Origin: a virus
Reading direction: 5' to 3' (one strand)
Length of the DNA: 33,754 nucleotides
Virus record (IMG/VR): IMGVR_UViG_3300028844_003583
Location: 1-33,754 of that record
The translations under genes were made by a program, and so were the position numbers. Under the pieces are notes generated by a model. The model ran no database searches and had not been told where the DNA came from. It saw only the letters and a program-made list of their open reading frames with translations. The first letter of the stretch is position 1. Each line of letters begins with the position of its first letter. This document shows positions 24,327 through 32,312 of this stretch, in pieces.

Positions 24327-26546
24327 CTACATTTTACGAGTTATTGGGTTAACCAGAGTATTGTGCAGTCTATCTTCTTCAATAGGTTCTGCTAGATAAC
24401 CATTAATCTCTTCAGCTAGATTTCTGATGTAATCTTCATCAGCACCTAGATCAACAGCGTGCATTAACGCACGGTACATGAGAACGCTTCTCTTGCCATT
24501 CTCAGCTTCATACGCATATGTGAATGTTTCCCTTGGATCATCCAATAAAGCTCTCTTAGACGCTGCAGGAAGCTCTCGTGCTGGTTTAGGCTTGTCTCTC
24601 ATACGAGCACTAGCATTTTCAAGAATATTCTTAACTTCTAGGTCGTCACCTTCCAAGGTTTTAAGTATTTCTCTATTAGCATAGCTGTAAAATATTTGAG
24701 ACTTAGGCAGTGAATCAACTACTAAACCTAGCTCTTCTGCAACACACTGCACAAAGACTTTGTAAAGAGCTGGCTCAACATCCAATAGTACGTCAAGAGA
24801 CATAATTACACGGTACTTGTAAGCATTATCAGGGTCACTGCTTCTTACTACGTAATGTCTATACGACTCCAGCAATAGATGAACTTCATCATCCGTCATA
24901 TTGCCTTGGTCAATATCCATTACTAGCATTCCAGTACCGCCTCTGACGTTGTCGTTACCTCTAACACCACCTTCGAATCTGAAAGGACTGTAAACAGCAT
25001 TATGAGTAAGAAGATCAGCCATATCTGAAAAGTCCATGTCCTCTTCAAATTCGAAACCGTCCTTACACTTATCAGCAGCATATTCTTTAAACTGCTCACC
25101 ATCCATATCTATGTCAAATACCTTATGACTAACACCCACAGTTTCAGTGGTAGTTAATTCACGGTAAGATATTCCACCGTTCACAGAATCGTATGTACCA
25201 GTCTTATCGTAACTTATAGCAAGTGCTAACAACTCATCTACTTTACTTTTAGATGAGCCATTACCTACTATGTAACCTAGCTTACGAAGTTCATGTAGCG
25301 ATACTTCAGTGTAACCGTCCTCAGCTACCAGCTTACAGTAACTAACTAGATTCTCGTGCTGATCTTTAGCTAGTTCAACCTCAAATTCTTTTAGGTCTCC
25401 TGATAAAAGCTCAATAGTGTTAATCGCATAAGCATAACACTCACAAGTTATCTCACTATGTCCACCGTAGATTGCATAAGCACCAGAAACCTTCAAGGCT
25501 AACCACTGTTTGTGTTTTCTACTAAGTTTAGATATTGGATACCTACTAGATTCTTCATCAGACATTATTGCGTTATATTCCTGATAAACATCGAATAACT
25601 TCTCTGCTTCAGGTGATAACATCATCGGTTCTTGATCAGTAGAGTCAACTAGCAAGTCGGTAAGGTCTGCTAAAGCTTTTTGAGCACTTAGCACTTCAGA
25701 CCTTTCAGCATTGCGTTCTGCATATAGATCGTCGATACTTTCGATTCTCTGTCTTATAGGAGTGTTAGGTGTAAATACAAATAACGAACGCCTAGCTAAC
25801 TGAGTATTGAATAGTAGCTTAAACTTATTTTTGACATCTTGCTGAAAAAGAATTGTGTCAAATGAACCGAACAACAAACCATTTATAGGCATTGTCTTAA
25901 CACCGCTGGTTTGACTTTCACTAGATTTAATTACCTTGATAGGTAACTCACCTAGATCATAGCCAACAGACAGTATTTTTACGATTTCAGTAAAACTACC
26001 GTTAGTCTGCATTTCTGCTGATAACTCACTACATGAGAAACTACCAGCACCTAAAGGCTTAAATGATAGTTCTGCGATATGGTTAGTTATACCTTCGGGA
26101 GTACCTAAACCTGCTTGAAGAGGTATAGGTTTTTCATAATATTTTTCATAGTCAGACGAGCTTTCACCATTAGCTACAGCGAGTTCCATAGCCTTAGCTA
26201 CGGCATACTCTTTGCGCTTATCTTCTAGCTTGCTGTACGAACCTGACAGTGCTTTACGCACAGTATTCATACTCTTATCTTTACTACTCCCTGAAGGAGA
26301 TAGAATTACAGATATAGCATTCACGGGAACCAATGTACCGTCGAACAGTTTTATTGGTTTACGTAAATGACTTGCTAAAGTGATAAGTTCGGACAAGGCA
26401 ACACCAAGTTTTAACTTTGGTGATACACCTTGTCCTACTATGGTTTCTATAGCACGACTGACAACTTCAGGATAGTTAGCTAAGTATTTACATTTACTAT
26501 CAATGTAACTACGTAGTACATCGTTACCACCGTTGTCAACTCTCAT
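24327..26546 (-). CDS. Helicase-like P-loop / archaeo-eukaryotic primase fusion
   Basis: A 739-residue protein. The N-terminal half looks like the DUF3987 type of P-loop ATPase, with an unusual Walker A S83-P-S-G-S-S-K89-D-K-S (second Gly of the loop replaced). The C-terminal half has an AEP/RepB-like primase: MLVMD544-I-D546 is the DxD metal site, then YKYR579VIMSLD585 and LPKSQIFYSYA. Primase is thus after the ATPase, the reverse of T7 gp4. The last 100 residues are helical. The start overlaps the previous stop as TAATG. Together with polymerase, SSB and the SF1 helicase it would form the replisome. Which helicase unwinds the fork is not clear. Confidence 0.75.
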   Translation of the reverse strand: MRVDNGGNDVLRSYIDSKCKYLANYPEVVSRAIETIVGQGVSPKLKLGVALSELITLASHLRKPIKLFDGTLVPVNAISVILSPSGSSKDKSMNTVRKALSGSYSKLEDKRKEYAVAKAMELAVANGESSSDYEKYYEKPIPLQAGLGTPEGITNHIAELSFKPLGAGSFSCSELSAEMQTNGSFTEIVKILSVGYDLGELPIKVIKSSESQTSGVKTMPINGLLFGSFDTILFQQDVKNKFKLLFNTQLARRSLFVFTPNTPIRQRIESIDDLYAERNAERSEVLSAQKALADLTDLLVDSTDQEPMMLSPEAEKLFDVYQEYNAIMSDEESSRYPISKLSRKHKQWLALKVSGAYAIYGGHSEITCECYAYAINTIELLSGDLKEFEVELAKDQHENLVSYCKLVAEDGYTEVSLHELRKLGYIVGNGSSKSKVDELLALAISYDKTGTYDSVNGGISYRELTTTETVGVSHKVFDIDMDGEQFKEYAADKCKDGFEFEEDMDFSDMADLLTHNAVYSPFRFEGGVRGNDNVRGGTGMLVMDIDQGNMTDDEVHLLLESYRHYVVRSSDPDNAYKYRVIMSLDVLLDVEPALYKVFVQCVAEELGLVVDSLPKSQIFYSYANREILKTLEGDDLEVKNILENASARMRDKPKPARELPAASKRALLDDPRETFTYAYEAENGKRSVLMYRALMHAVDLGADEDYIRNLAEEINGYLAEPIEEDRLHNTLVNPITRKM

Positions 26547-27373
26547 TAGAATGTACCTGCCCCTGTCTCTTCAACTATTTTTTCAAACAGTTCTACTTCG
26601 TTAAATTCATGGCCTATATTCATACAGCCGCTAATTTCTCTAGGTCTGCCATAACCAGAGCTTAAATCATCTCTGTATAGGTCTTCAATGATAGCGAAGA
26701 AAAATTTACGCAACAGTTTATCATTAACAACTGATGACATAGTCTCAACAGACTTACGATCTTTGTGTGAGAACAAAGGTACTGATGCAAAGAAATCAGT
26801 ATCCCCATCACGAGTAACACCCTCTATAGGCAATACTAAACTCACCTTAATGAATATATGTCTACGCTCTAACTCTTCGATAGTAGCTAACAGCTTAGCT
26901 GCACTAGCTCTTATCTCCTCGTTAGTTATATTCCACGGATAACTAATACTGATGTATAGCTCGTAGAAAAAGTCTACGTACTGTCTTGAAGGTGTGATAA
27001 CACAATCAGGCTCACCAGCTGCATACTTGCCAACGTCAAATCCTACTGTAGTACCTTCAACATCGTACTTGAAGTTCTCATACACTTCTTCAGTGATAAG
27101 ACCACGCTTATGCAAGTTCTCACGAACAAGGTTACGTACCTGATCTTGAGCATCAGCATCGTAGTCAGCCTTACCAGATATAAGTCCTTTAAGTGCTTTT
27201 TTGTATGACATATCACAAGAACCGTCATTTATCTGACTAATCTTACTTACAGTATGTCGGAAGTGGTCAAGGTTACGGAATTTGAGGTAATCAAACGTAT
27301 CATTGTCTGAACCCCAATCTTTTGGAAATATAGGATCAAGCGGAAGATTCAGCTTGAAATTATCTCTAATCAT
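26546..27373 (-). CDS. Partner protein of the AAA+ ATPase (function unknown)
   Basis: A 275-residue protein with no catalytic motif that I can name. Alternating beta and helical segments occur (for example FKYDVEGTTVGFDVGKYAAG, HIFIKVSLVLPIEG), and SGYGRPREISGCMNIGHEF near the C-terminus. It overlaps the AAA+ stop by ATGA and has GGAG 7 nt upstream, so the two are coupled. N4 carries a MoxR-type ATPase next to a VWA-domain protein (gp24/gp25, as I recall); this could be the counterpart, although no clear MIDAS motif (DxSxS) is seen. Confidence 0.6.
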   Translation of the reverse strand: MIRDNFKLNLPLDPIFPKDWGSDNDTFDYLKFRNLDHFRHTVSKISQINDGSCDMSYKKALKGLISGKADYDADAQDQVRNLVRENLHKRGLITEEVYENFKYDVEGTTVGFDVGKYAAGEPDCVITPSRQYVDFFYELYISISYPWNITNEEIRASAAKLLATIEELERRHIFIKVSLVLPIEGVTRDGDTDFFASVPLFSHKDRKSVETMSSVVNDKLLRKFFFAIIEDLYRDDLSSGYGRPREISGCMNIGHEFNEVELFEKIVEETGAGTF

Positions 27374-28158
27374 GTTTTATCTCCATGTTGCTTAACACGA
27401 GCTTTTAATAAGTTGATCAAATCATCATAATCTTTACAACTGCTCACGTTTTGTTTTTTTGGAATAGCTTCAACTAAGCGGTTAAACTCATCCTCTGCTA
27501 CTTCATGGTTACGTACCAATTTTTTGACAAATCCCTCTATTAAGCCGAGGTCTTTACGTTTTTGGTAACGCATACTATCACGCATAGATATTACTACGGG
27601 TGTATTAGTTTTTTCTACAGCTTGTCTTAGAAGATCTATATACATAAGAGTTTCTTCGTCTACGAGACTACTCTCAAGCTTAGAATCTCTATCTACTGTA
27701 ACTTCATCGAACCTGTCAAGTGTCGCTGCATCGATCTTATTACGTCCAACGTAACTATGATGCATGTCTTGAGGGTTAGCTGTAGCCATAAATCTGAAGT
27801 CTTTATGAGGAGGTTCAGAATAACCATCAGGAAAGTACATAATGTCATTTTCTAATGAGTTGAAAATAAGCAATACGTTACTATCCATTGCGTCTATTTC
27901 ATCAATGTTGAAATAGTGTCCTTCAGTATAAGCTTTTCTGAACGGAGTAGAAGAATATTCACCGTTAACATTCATAAATCCAATGATGTGTGAAACGGTG
28001 GTTTGTCTTGTACCACTTATGAACGAGTAAGGTCTTTTAGCATTCTTAGCTGCGTTCATTAAAATTGTTGTCTTACCACTTCCTGACGGCCCTTCAAGCA
28101 GTACAGGAATTTTGTTATTTAGAAGTGTTTCAACTTCTTTCTGCTTTTCATGTTGCAT
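27370..28158 (-). CDS. MoxR/CobS-type AAA+ ATPase
   Basis: A 262-residue protein with Walker A G23PSGSGK29T, Walker B HYFNID86E87ID, sensor-1 N128 in ATANPQ and the ATLDRF motif typical of MoxR/CbbQ/CobS AAA+ proteins (AAA_5). These ATPases usually remodel a partner with a VWA-like domain, encoded next door; here the next gene overlaps by ATGA. The role in the phage is not known. AGGAA lies 9 nt before the ATG. Confidence 0.85.
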   Translation of the reverse strand: MQHEKQKEVETLLNNKIPVLLEGPSGSGKTTILMNAAKNAKRPYSFISGTRQTTVSHIIGFMNVNGEYSSTPFRKAYTEGHYFNIDEIDAMDSNVLLIFNSLENDIMYFPDGYSEPPHKDFRFMATANPQDMHHSYVGRNKIDAATLDRFDEVTVDRDSKLESSLVDEETLMYIDLLRQAVEKTNTPVVISMRDSMRYQKRKDLGLIEGFVKKLVRNHEVAEDEFNRLVEAIPKKQNVSSCKDYDDLINLLKARVKQHGDKT

Positions 28159-28164
28159 ATTTAA

Positions 28165-28794
28165 CTATTCCTGATTATTGAATGAAAGTAGGGCAGATAC
28201 TAGGTGCAGGTTTTTCAGAACCATTTGCTGCATGGTATAAGAACCATTTGCTGCATGGTATAAAATAAAACCACACAAATCACTAGAACTAGAGAACGTC
28301 TGTTCAAAATACATGTCATTAAAGTTTACGTATTTTCTGATATCGCTAAGAACTGAAACTTGCGTCTCACTATCAGTGAATACTTCAAGGTACAAAGAAG
28401 AGTACAAAGTTTTAGGATCGATAAGGTAACAGACATATAAAAATACCATAGCTTCTGCTTCAGACAGAGTACTTAAGAAATCATCAGATTTTTCGTAGTT
28501 ATCTTGCTTGAAATATTTTCCAGCTCTTAGCATCAGTTGAAGGCAACTACTAGATACAGTAACACTGCTAAAATTCTCTAAAATAGCATTTATAGTATCG
28601 TCTTCATCAGCAGATTTAGACACGTTATCGGAAATAAAAGACCTGACAGTAGACGGGCTATACCTAGATACGATATAAAATAGAGACGCTAATTCTTTAG
28701 GATGTACATTTTCTCCTGTATACCCTTTAACAGCGTTAAATAGGTCACGCTTGTCTGTGTCGTCACTAATGAAAGGTAAAAACTTCTTGGCCAT
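28165..28794 (-). CDS. Hypothetical protein, 209 aa, C-terminus altered by a tandem duplication
   Basis: A helical, Ser/Asp-rich protein of unknown family. A perfect 23-bp tandem duplication near the 3' end (28218-28263) is not a multiple of three, so the two copies are read in different frames: the first as LYHAANGS, the second as YTMQQMV. The present C-terminus (KNLHLVSALLSFNNQE) therefore differs from what a single copy would give (SEKPAPSICPTFIQ, then stop). GGAG lies 6 nt before the ATG, and the gene follows a strong terminator, so it needs its own promoter or read-through. Confidence 0.6.
   Translation of the reverse strand: MAKKFLPFISDDTDKRDLFNAVKGYTGENVHPKELASLFYIVSRYSPSTVRSFISDNVSKSADEDDTINAILENFSSVTVSSSCLQLMLRAGKYFKQDNYEKSDDFLSTLSEAEAMVFLYVCYLIDPKTLYSSLYLEVFTDSETQVSVLSDIRKYVNFNDMYFEQTFSSSSDLCGFILYHAANGSYTMQQMVLKNLHLVSALLSFNNQE
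28218..28263. repeat. Perfect 23-bp tandem duplication inside a gene
   Basis: Unit 1 is 28218-28240 and unit 2 is 28241-28263, identical over all 23 bases (starting GAACCATTTGCTGC on the plus strand). Identity of both copies suggests a recent slippage event. Confidence 0.95.
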
Positions 28795-28820
28795 ATCGAA
28801 CTCCAGTGGATTATAAATAA

Positions 28821-28853
28821 AAAAGGCTCTTAGAAATATCCTAAGAGCCTTTT
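28821..28853 (-). terminator. Intrinsic terminator after the 114-aa gene
   Basis: A perfect 13-bp stem, AAAAGGCTCTTAG (28821-28833) with CTAAGAGCCTTTT (28841-28853), 7-nt loop. On the minus strand it is followed by a T-rich run (TTTTTTATTT), so it should stop leftward transcription downstream of 28883. It is symmetrical enough to act on plus-strand transcripts too. Confidence 0.85.
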
Positions 28854-28860
28854 ATTGAAT

Positions 28861-28880
28861 TAACTAACTAACTAACTAAC
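28861..28880. repeat. Five TAAC tetranucleotide repeats (GTTA on the coding strand)
   Basis: Directly after the stop codon of the 114-aa gene, the minus strand has (GTTA)5. With period 4, TAG occurs in all three reading frames, so any frame-shifted or read-through ribosome is stopped before the terminator. Confidence 0.9.
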
Positions 28881-28882
28881 GA

Positions 28883-29227
28883 TTATAAGTAATCTAAATC
28901 GCTTTTGCTTACGATGTTACACATGTAACCGTCAAGCGAGATAAGCTCTTCGATTTTCTTGTTAACATTTGCACCAGTGTTATCACGAGAGAACTCGACT
29001 GCAGCTACACGGATACGCTGAGCTTGGTTTAAAAGTATTGCTACTTTAGAGTCGTCCATTAAACTTTCAAAGCTAACATCACCATGTGGAGTAGGTACGT
29101 CCGGTGAAGCAACTTCAGCATCCGTATTACCGTAAGAAGCACGTGCTTTAATTACTACTGCATTTACTGCTTCAAGTTTTTCAGCATCAGTTGTAGTTTT
29201 ATCTGCTAATGTTTTGATGATTGACAT
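28883..29227 (-). CDS. Hypothetical protein, 114 aa
   Basis: No recognised family. It has an Ala/Val/Lys helical N-terminus (SIIKTLADKTTTDAEKLEAV), a Pro-rich middle (VASPDVPTPHGD) and a helical C-terminal half. AAGGA lies 7 nt before the ATG. With a possible terminator before it and a strong terminator plus stop repeat after it, it may be a separate, highly expressed transcript. Confidence 0.65.
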   Translation of the reverse strand: MSIIKTLADKTTTDAEKLEAVNAVVIKARASYGNTDAEVASPDVPTPHGDVSFESLMDDSKVAILLNQAQRIRVAAVEFSRDNTGANVNKKIEELISLDGYMCNIVSKSDLDYL

Positions 29228-29248
29228 GGTTTATCCTTTTATAAAATT

Positions 29249-29273
29249 ACCCACTAAACTATGCAGAGCGGGT
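29249..29273 (-). terminator. Weak stem-loop after the SF1 helicase gene
   Basis: ACCCGCT and AGTGGGT (minus strand) pair over 6 of 7 positions around an 11-nt loop and are followed by AATTTTAT. It lies 8 nt after the helicase stop. It may attenuate rather than terminate. Confidence 0.35.
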
Positions 29274-29281
29274 TACTGCGG

Positions 29282-30676
29282 TTAATCTACTTCAGGAAGA
29301 TGCACAGCATTGTACAAATTCTTTATAGCTCTTGAACATGCAACATAATACAACCGTTTATCGGCTATATCTTGTTCACCACCGTCACCTTTACCATCGA
29401 GTACTTTTGATAGTAGTTGGTTTAGATCGTCGCATATGTGAACATCTCTCATTTCCAACCCTTTACACGTAAATGCAGTAGCAATCACTAGATCGGGATC
29501 TTCTTTGACATTTTTAGCACGTTTGTAAAGATCAAATATATTAATGTTACGAGACCTTAGATTAGCTAACAACGATACACCTGATTTAACTTCGTTATCA
29601 CCAACAACTTCAAGTATGTATGAATGAAAGCTACTGTGCTTCTTTTCATTCTTTTTATATTTTAAGTATTCTTTTTCAAGGTACTTGTATTTGTGTTGGT
29701 ACACCTTCTTACCTGCAGATGATGAAGCTATCGCTAACGCACATGCAAATATTTCAGAAGGATTTCTTAACAGTTTAAAACCTTTACCTAACTCCATAGC
29801 GTCGCTAATTCTAGCAACTATTTCAGAGTTAGTACAAGTCACATAAAGTGTACCTGTATTTTTAGTAGGACCATCTGTACCGATAAACTTAAAATTCTCG
29901 TCTAACGTTGTTTGCATGTATTCCTGAATTCTTTTAGCTATTCTCACACTACATCTAAATGATCTAGTAAGCGGGAATACAGGTACATCTTTTAGTTCAG
30001 TAAACCCACATTTAAGGTTTAAGAAAAGGTATATAGCTTGATGTTCTTCACCAAGCCCTAGTTTAACCTTAGCTTTAATTAATTTAAAAATTTCTAATGC
30101 AACTGCAGTCGTATCGTTTATTTCGTCTAGAATAACGATATCGTACTTTGTTACATGTCCTTCATGTAGTGACAGGTGGAAGTATTTCAGCATGAACCCA
30201 AATGACATTGGAAGTTCTTTATCTAGCATTTTGTAGACGTATTTCTCTGCTACGGGAGCAAGATCGTCTTCATAGTCTTTAAAGTATTCTTCAAAATACA
30301 GGTTCATGTCAACTGAGGCTGAAACGAAAAACGATTCAATACCTCTAAGTATGTAGGCCTTATTTTTGTAAGGTATATCTTCTTTAATATCGTTATAGCT
30401 TAGTTCCCTGACCTCACTAGGTTTCAGGTAGTTATAAGCTAACGAATGGAATGTTCTACACTCCATATTGTAAGCTTCCATTTTCTGCTTACTGTCTTCG
30501 ACAATTGACTTGTTAAACGCAGTGTATAACCCCTTTTTAGGGTTCATAAGCTTTACAACCTCTATTGCTGTACTTGTTTTAGCACAACCAGCTGAAGCCT
30601 TTACGAGCAGCATACCACCTATGTCTTGGACATAATCAAATATGTCTGACTGTTCTATAGTTGCTTTGTGTTCCAT
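29282..30676 (-). CDS. SF1 DNA helicase, UvrD/Rep-like
   Basis: A 464-residue protein with helicase motifs in order: I as K26ASAGCAK33TST (AKT in place of the usual GKT), Ia YTAFNKSIV, then TFHSLAYNYL, II as IVILD184E185INDT (DEIN in place of DEAQD), III as EEHQAIYLF, IV LTRSFRCS, V TAFTCKGLEMRD, VI RLYYVACSRA. It is shorter than UvrD, with small 1B/2B insertions, resembling the Fbh1/phage Dda-like size class. It probably translocates on single strands in replication or recombination. No strong Shine-Dalgarno; the leader holds two copies of CCCTTTAA. Confidence 0.88.
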   Translation of the reverse strand: MEHKATIEQSDIFDYVQDIGGMLLVKASAGCAKTSTAIEVVKLMNPKKGLYTAFNKSIVEDSKQKMEAYNMECRTFHSLAYNYLKPSEVRELSYNDIKEDIPYKNKAYILRGIESFFVSASVDMNLYFEEYFKDYEDDLAPVAEKYVYKMLDKELPMSFGFMLKYFHLSLHEGHVTKYDIVILDEINDTTAVALEIFKLIKAKVKLGLGEEHQAIYLFLNLKCGFTELKDVPVFPLTRSFRCSVRIAKRIQEYMQTTLDENFKFIGTDGPTKNTGTLYVTCTNSEIVARISDAMELGKGFKLLRNPSEIFACALAIASSSAGKKVYQHKYKYLEKEYLKYKKNEKKHSSFHSYILEVVGDNEVKSGVSLLANLRSRNINIFDLYKRAKNVKEDPDLVIATAFTCKGLEMRDVHICDDLNQLLSKVLDGKGDGGEQDIADKRLYYVACSRAIKNLYNAVHLPEVD

Positions 30677-30952
30677 ACTGATTCCAAGTTAAAGGGTTAA
30701 AGGGTTAGAGTATTACAATTTACATTAAATGATTACGTCACATGCTTTTACGCGTGAAAGGGCAAATCTAGACAGGACACCAGACACCAGCATTGTAATG
30801 TTAGACGACACTCTTCGGTCGTGTTTGTGATTAGCTCACCTATATTAAAGCACTACGGAATGTGAGTGACAACCTGCTTTATTTGGTAGTACTGTGACTG
30901 ACGTTTACCGTTTTTACAGACGATTTCAGTATCATGCACAGTACAAATTTTA
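30677..30952. other. Gene-free stretch between SF1 helicase and dNMP kinase
   Basis: 276 nt with only ORFs of about 20 codons, none with a good ribosome-binding site. Visible are a near-perfect 16-nt palindrome CTTTTACG/CGTGAAAG (around 30748-30763), a short direct repeat ACACCAG x2 (near 30776-30790), ACGAC/GTCGT around 8 nt (near 30806-30823) and two copies of CCCTTTAA near the helicase start. I cannot assign a promoter with confidence, though one for the helicase gene is likely here. Confidence 0.5.
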
Positions 30953-31489
30953 TTAGATGTGCTTATTAAGTATCAGCTCTTGTACCTGGTTATTTAGGTA
31001 CTCAATATCACCAGAGTTGTCTAAGACTAGATCACTGTCTAATTTATCTATACCAGATTCACTAGGATGATCACCTTCAATACCACCACGACCTATGACA
31101 TGAACAAGTTTGCCATGTTTACGAACCCATGCAGCTTCATTCTCATAGCGTACATCTGTTACGAGAACCTCCAAAGGTGTACTGTAGTTACTTATTTCAC
31201 GTTCTACAGCTTTTATCCATACGTCTTCACCTACGTGGGTTCTACCCCATTCAGTGCCTAACGTCTGCATCATCGTTCTTAAGGTAACTCCATAGGTATC
31301 ATCTACCTTACTTCTGTCACCTTCGTAAAAATCACTTAAAGGTATATTAAGACCTTCTGACAGCATACGTTTTAATGGATCAGCAAAAGCTATGCGTATA
31401 TGAGGTGTACAATCAAATATCAAACCTGCTGCAGTGTCTTTACCTGATCTAGCTAAACCAGCAATACCTATTACTTTTACATTCTTCAT
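30953..31489 (-). CDS. Deoxynucleoside monophosphate kinase
   Basis: A 178-residue P-loop kinase, similar in pattern to T4 gp1. The P-loop is G11LARSGK17DT; FADPLKRML is the substrate-side motif; MMQTLGTEWGR and VTDVRYENEA are typical of phage dNMP kinases. It converts dNMPs to dNDPs for phage DNA synthesis. It is coupled by ATGA to the small upstream gene. An ordinary member of its family, with no missing key residue noticed. Confidence 0.88.
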   Translation of the reverse strand: MKNVKVIGIAGLARSGKDTAAGLIFDCTPHIRIAFADPLKRMLSEGLNIPLSDFYEGDRSKVDDTYGVTLRTMMQTLGTEWGRTHVGEDVWIKAVEREISNYSTPLEVLVTDVRYENEAAWVRKHGKLVHVIGRGGIEGDHPSESGIDKLDSDLVLDNSGDIEYLNNQVQELILNKHI

Positions 31490-31656
31490 GACACATTCTC
31501 TATGTACGCAGATTCTTCCACACTTTCAGTAAGTAGCATACCTTTACTTTCAGCGTGTTTTGCCAATACATCTATACATAAGTTGTAAGCATCCTCATCA
31601 GCAAATACTGCTATCAGTTCTGCTTTACCGTTCTTTTCTAGGTAAACTTTTACCAT
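31486..31656 (-). CDS. Hypothetical protein, 56 aa
   Basis: A small ORF from ATG 31656 to TGA 31486-31488, whose stop overlaps the kinase ATG as ATGA. The protein (MVKVYLEKNGKAELIAVFAD...) has a beta-beta-alpha look and an acidic C-terminus. TAGGAG lies 7 nt before its start. Tight coupling on the kinase side and a good ribosome-binding site support it. Function unknown. Confidence 0.65.
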   Translation of the reverse strand: MVKVYLEKNGKAELIAVFADEDAYNLCIDVLAKHAESKGMLLTESVEESAYIENVS

Positions 31657-31667
31657 AGTACTTACTC

Positions 31668-31832
31668 CTACCTTAGTGGTTTCTGACCTTCATCTAAAGG
31701 CCAATCAATTTCTAACCTGCAGTTACCACAAACTTTTTTATTGTAAGTTTTAAGTAACAACAAATCTGTACAGCCACAACTAGGACATGCCTTCGTAGTG
31801 ACCTTTTTGTCTTCATTCTTTTCTTCATTCAT
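31668..31832 (-). CDS. Small zinc-ribbon protein, 54 aa
   Basis: MNEEKNEDKKVTTKACPSCG opens the protein, then CTDLLLLKTYNKKVCGNCRL. The pairs CPSC and CGNC, 18 residues apart, form a classical zinc ribbon (CxxC...CxxC). It starts at ATG 31832, overlapping the stop of the DUF1653-like gene (ATGAATGA), and ends 11 nt before the next small gene. Such proteins often touch nucleic acids or RNA polymerase, but nothing here proves that. Confidence 0.7.
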   Translation of the reverse strand: MNEEKNEDKKVTTKACPSCGCTDLLLLKTYNKKVCGNCRLEIDWPLDEGQKPLR

Positions 31833-32025
31833 CAGGATAAACCCTAGTAAATGATCTATGCCAATCTTCTACAGGTCTTGACCATACAGAAAAAGTTTTA
31901 ATGTTCTTATAAACTACGGTAGGCACATACTTATAGTTAGATGAATCAGTATTAGCTAATTCAATAACTACGTACTTGATGCCATTCCTATGTCGCCATA
32001 CAGAATTTTTATCAGGGTATTTCAT
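31825..32025 (-). CDS. DUF1653-like small protein
   Basis: A 66-residue protein with the pattern SVWRHRNGIKYVVIELAN...YVPTVVYKN...VWSRPVEDWHRSFTRV. The spaced WRHxNGxxYxV, P/TVVY and WSRPxxDW blocks are typical of DUF1653-like proteins, which occur in many phages and bacteria without a known function. AGGTG lies before the ATG. It heads the run of four small, overlapping genes that ends with the kinase. Confidence 0.7.
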   Translation of the reverse strand: MKYPDKNSVWRHRNGIKYVVIELANTDSSNYKYVPTVVYKNIKTFSVWSRPVEDWHRSFTRVYPDE

Positions 32026-32312
32026 ATTACACCTACTAATTTTAAGTGACTACTTGAAGTAGTACTCCAAGGGATTGAACCTCGACCTTACTACTGCAGT
32101 ACCAACTGATTTACAGGAATCGAACCTGACCATGCTATATGTGCACTTACACCACAGTACTACCACAGGTAACCACTAGATTAATTGTTAGGGCTTTTCA
32201 CCCTAGTTGGAAGTCTAATATTCTGAGTATTCGAATCTTGGGCTTAGATTTTGGCCAAGTATAAAATTCAGGAACTCTTGTCACTTCTAATTTCTGTAAA
32301 ACCTACTAAAAA
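32026..32312. other. Gene-free stretch with tRNA-like arms and short hairpins
   Basis: 287 nt upstream of the DUF1653-like gene. On the minus strand two T-arm-like hairpins occur: CAGG-TTCGATT-CCTG (32113-32127) and CGAGG-TTCAATC-CCTTG (around 32068-32084), the second after a D-loop-like AGTTGGTA. GTAGTACT and AGTACTAC (8 bp) flank the pair. No complete cloverleaf with an anticodon arm could be built. ACTACT-TGA-AGTAGT (32049-32063) is a 6-bp stem with a 3-nt loop; TAGGG-CTTTTCA-CCCTA is another hairpin near 32189-32205. These may be decayed tRNA genes or promoter hairpins. Confidence 0.35.

Noticed and set aside
28821-28880. CRISPR-like or iteron repeats
   Set aside because: Only one terminator hairpin and a tetranucleotide run are there; there are no spaced direct repeats anywhere in the window that look like an array.
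32041-32165. Complete tRNA gene(s) on the minus strand
   Set aside because: T-arm-like hairpins are present, but no acceptor/D/anticodon combination closes with a standard length; the spacing between D-like and T-like parts leaves no anticodon arm.
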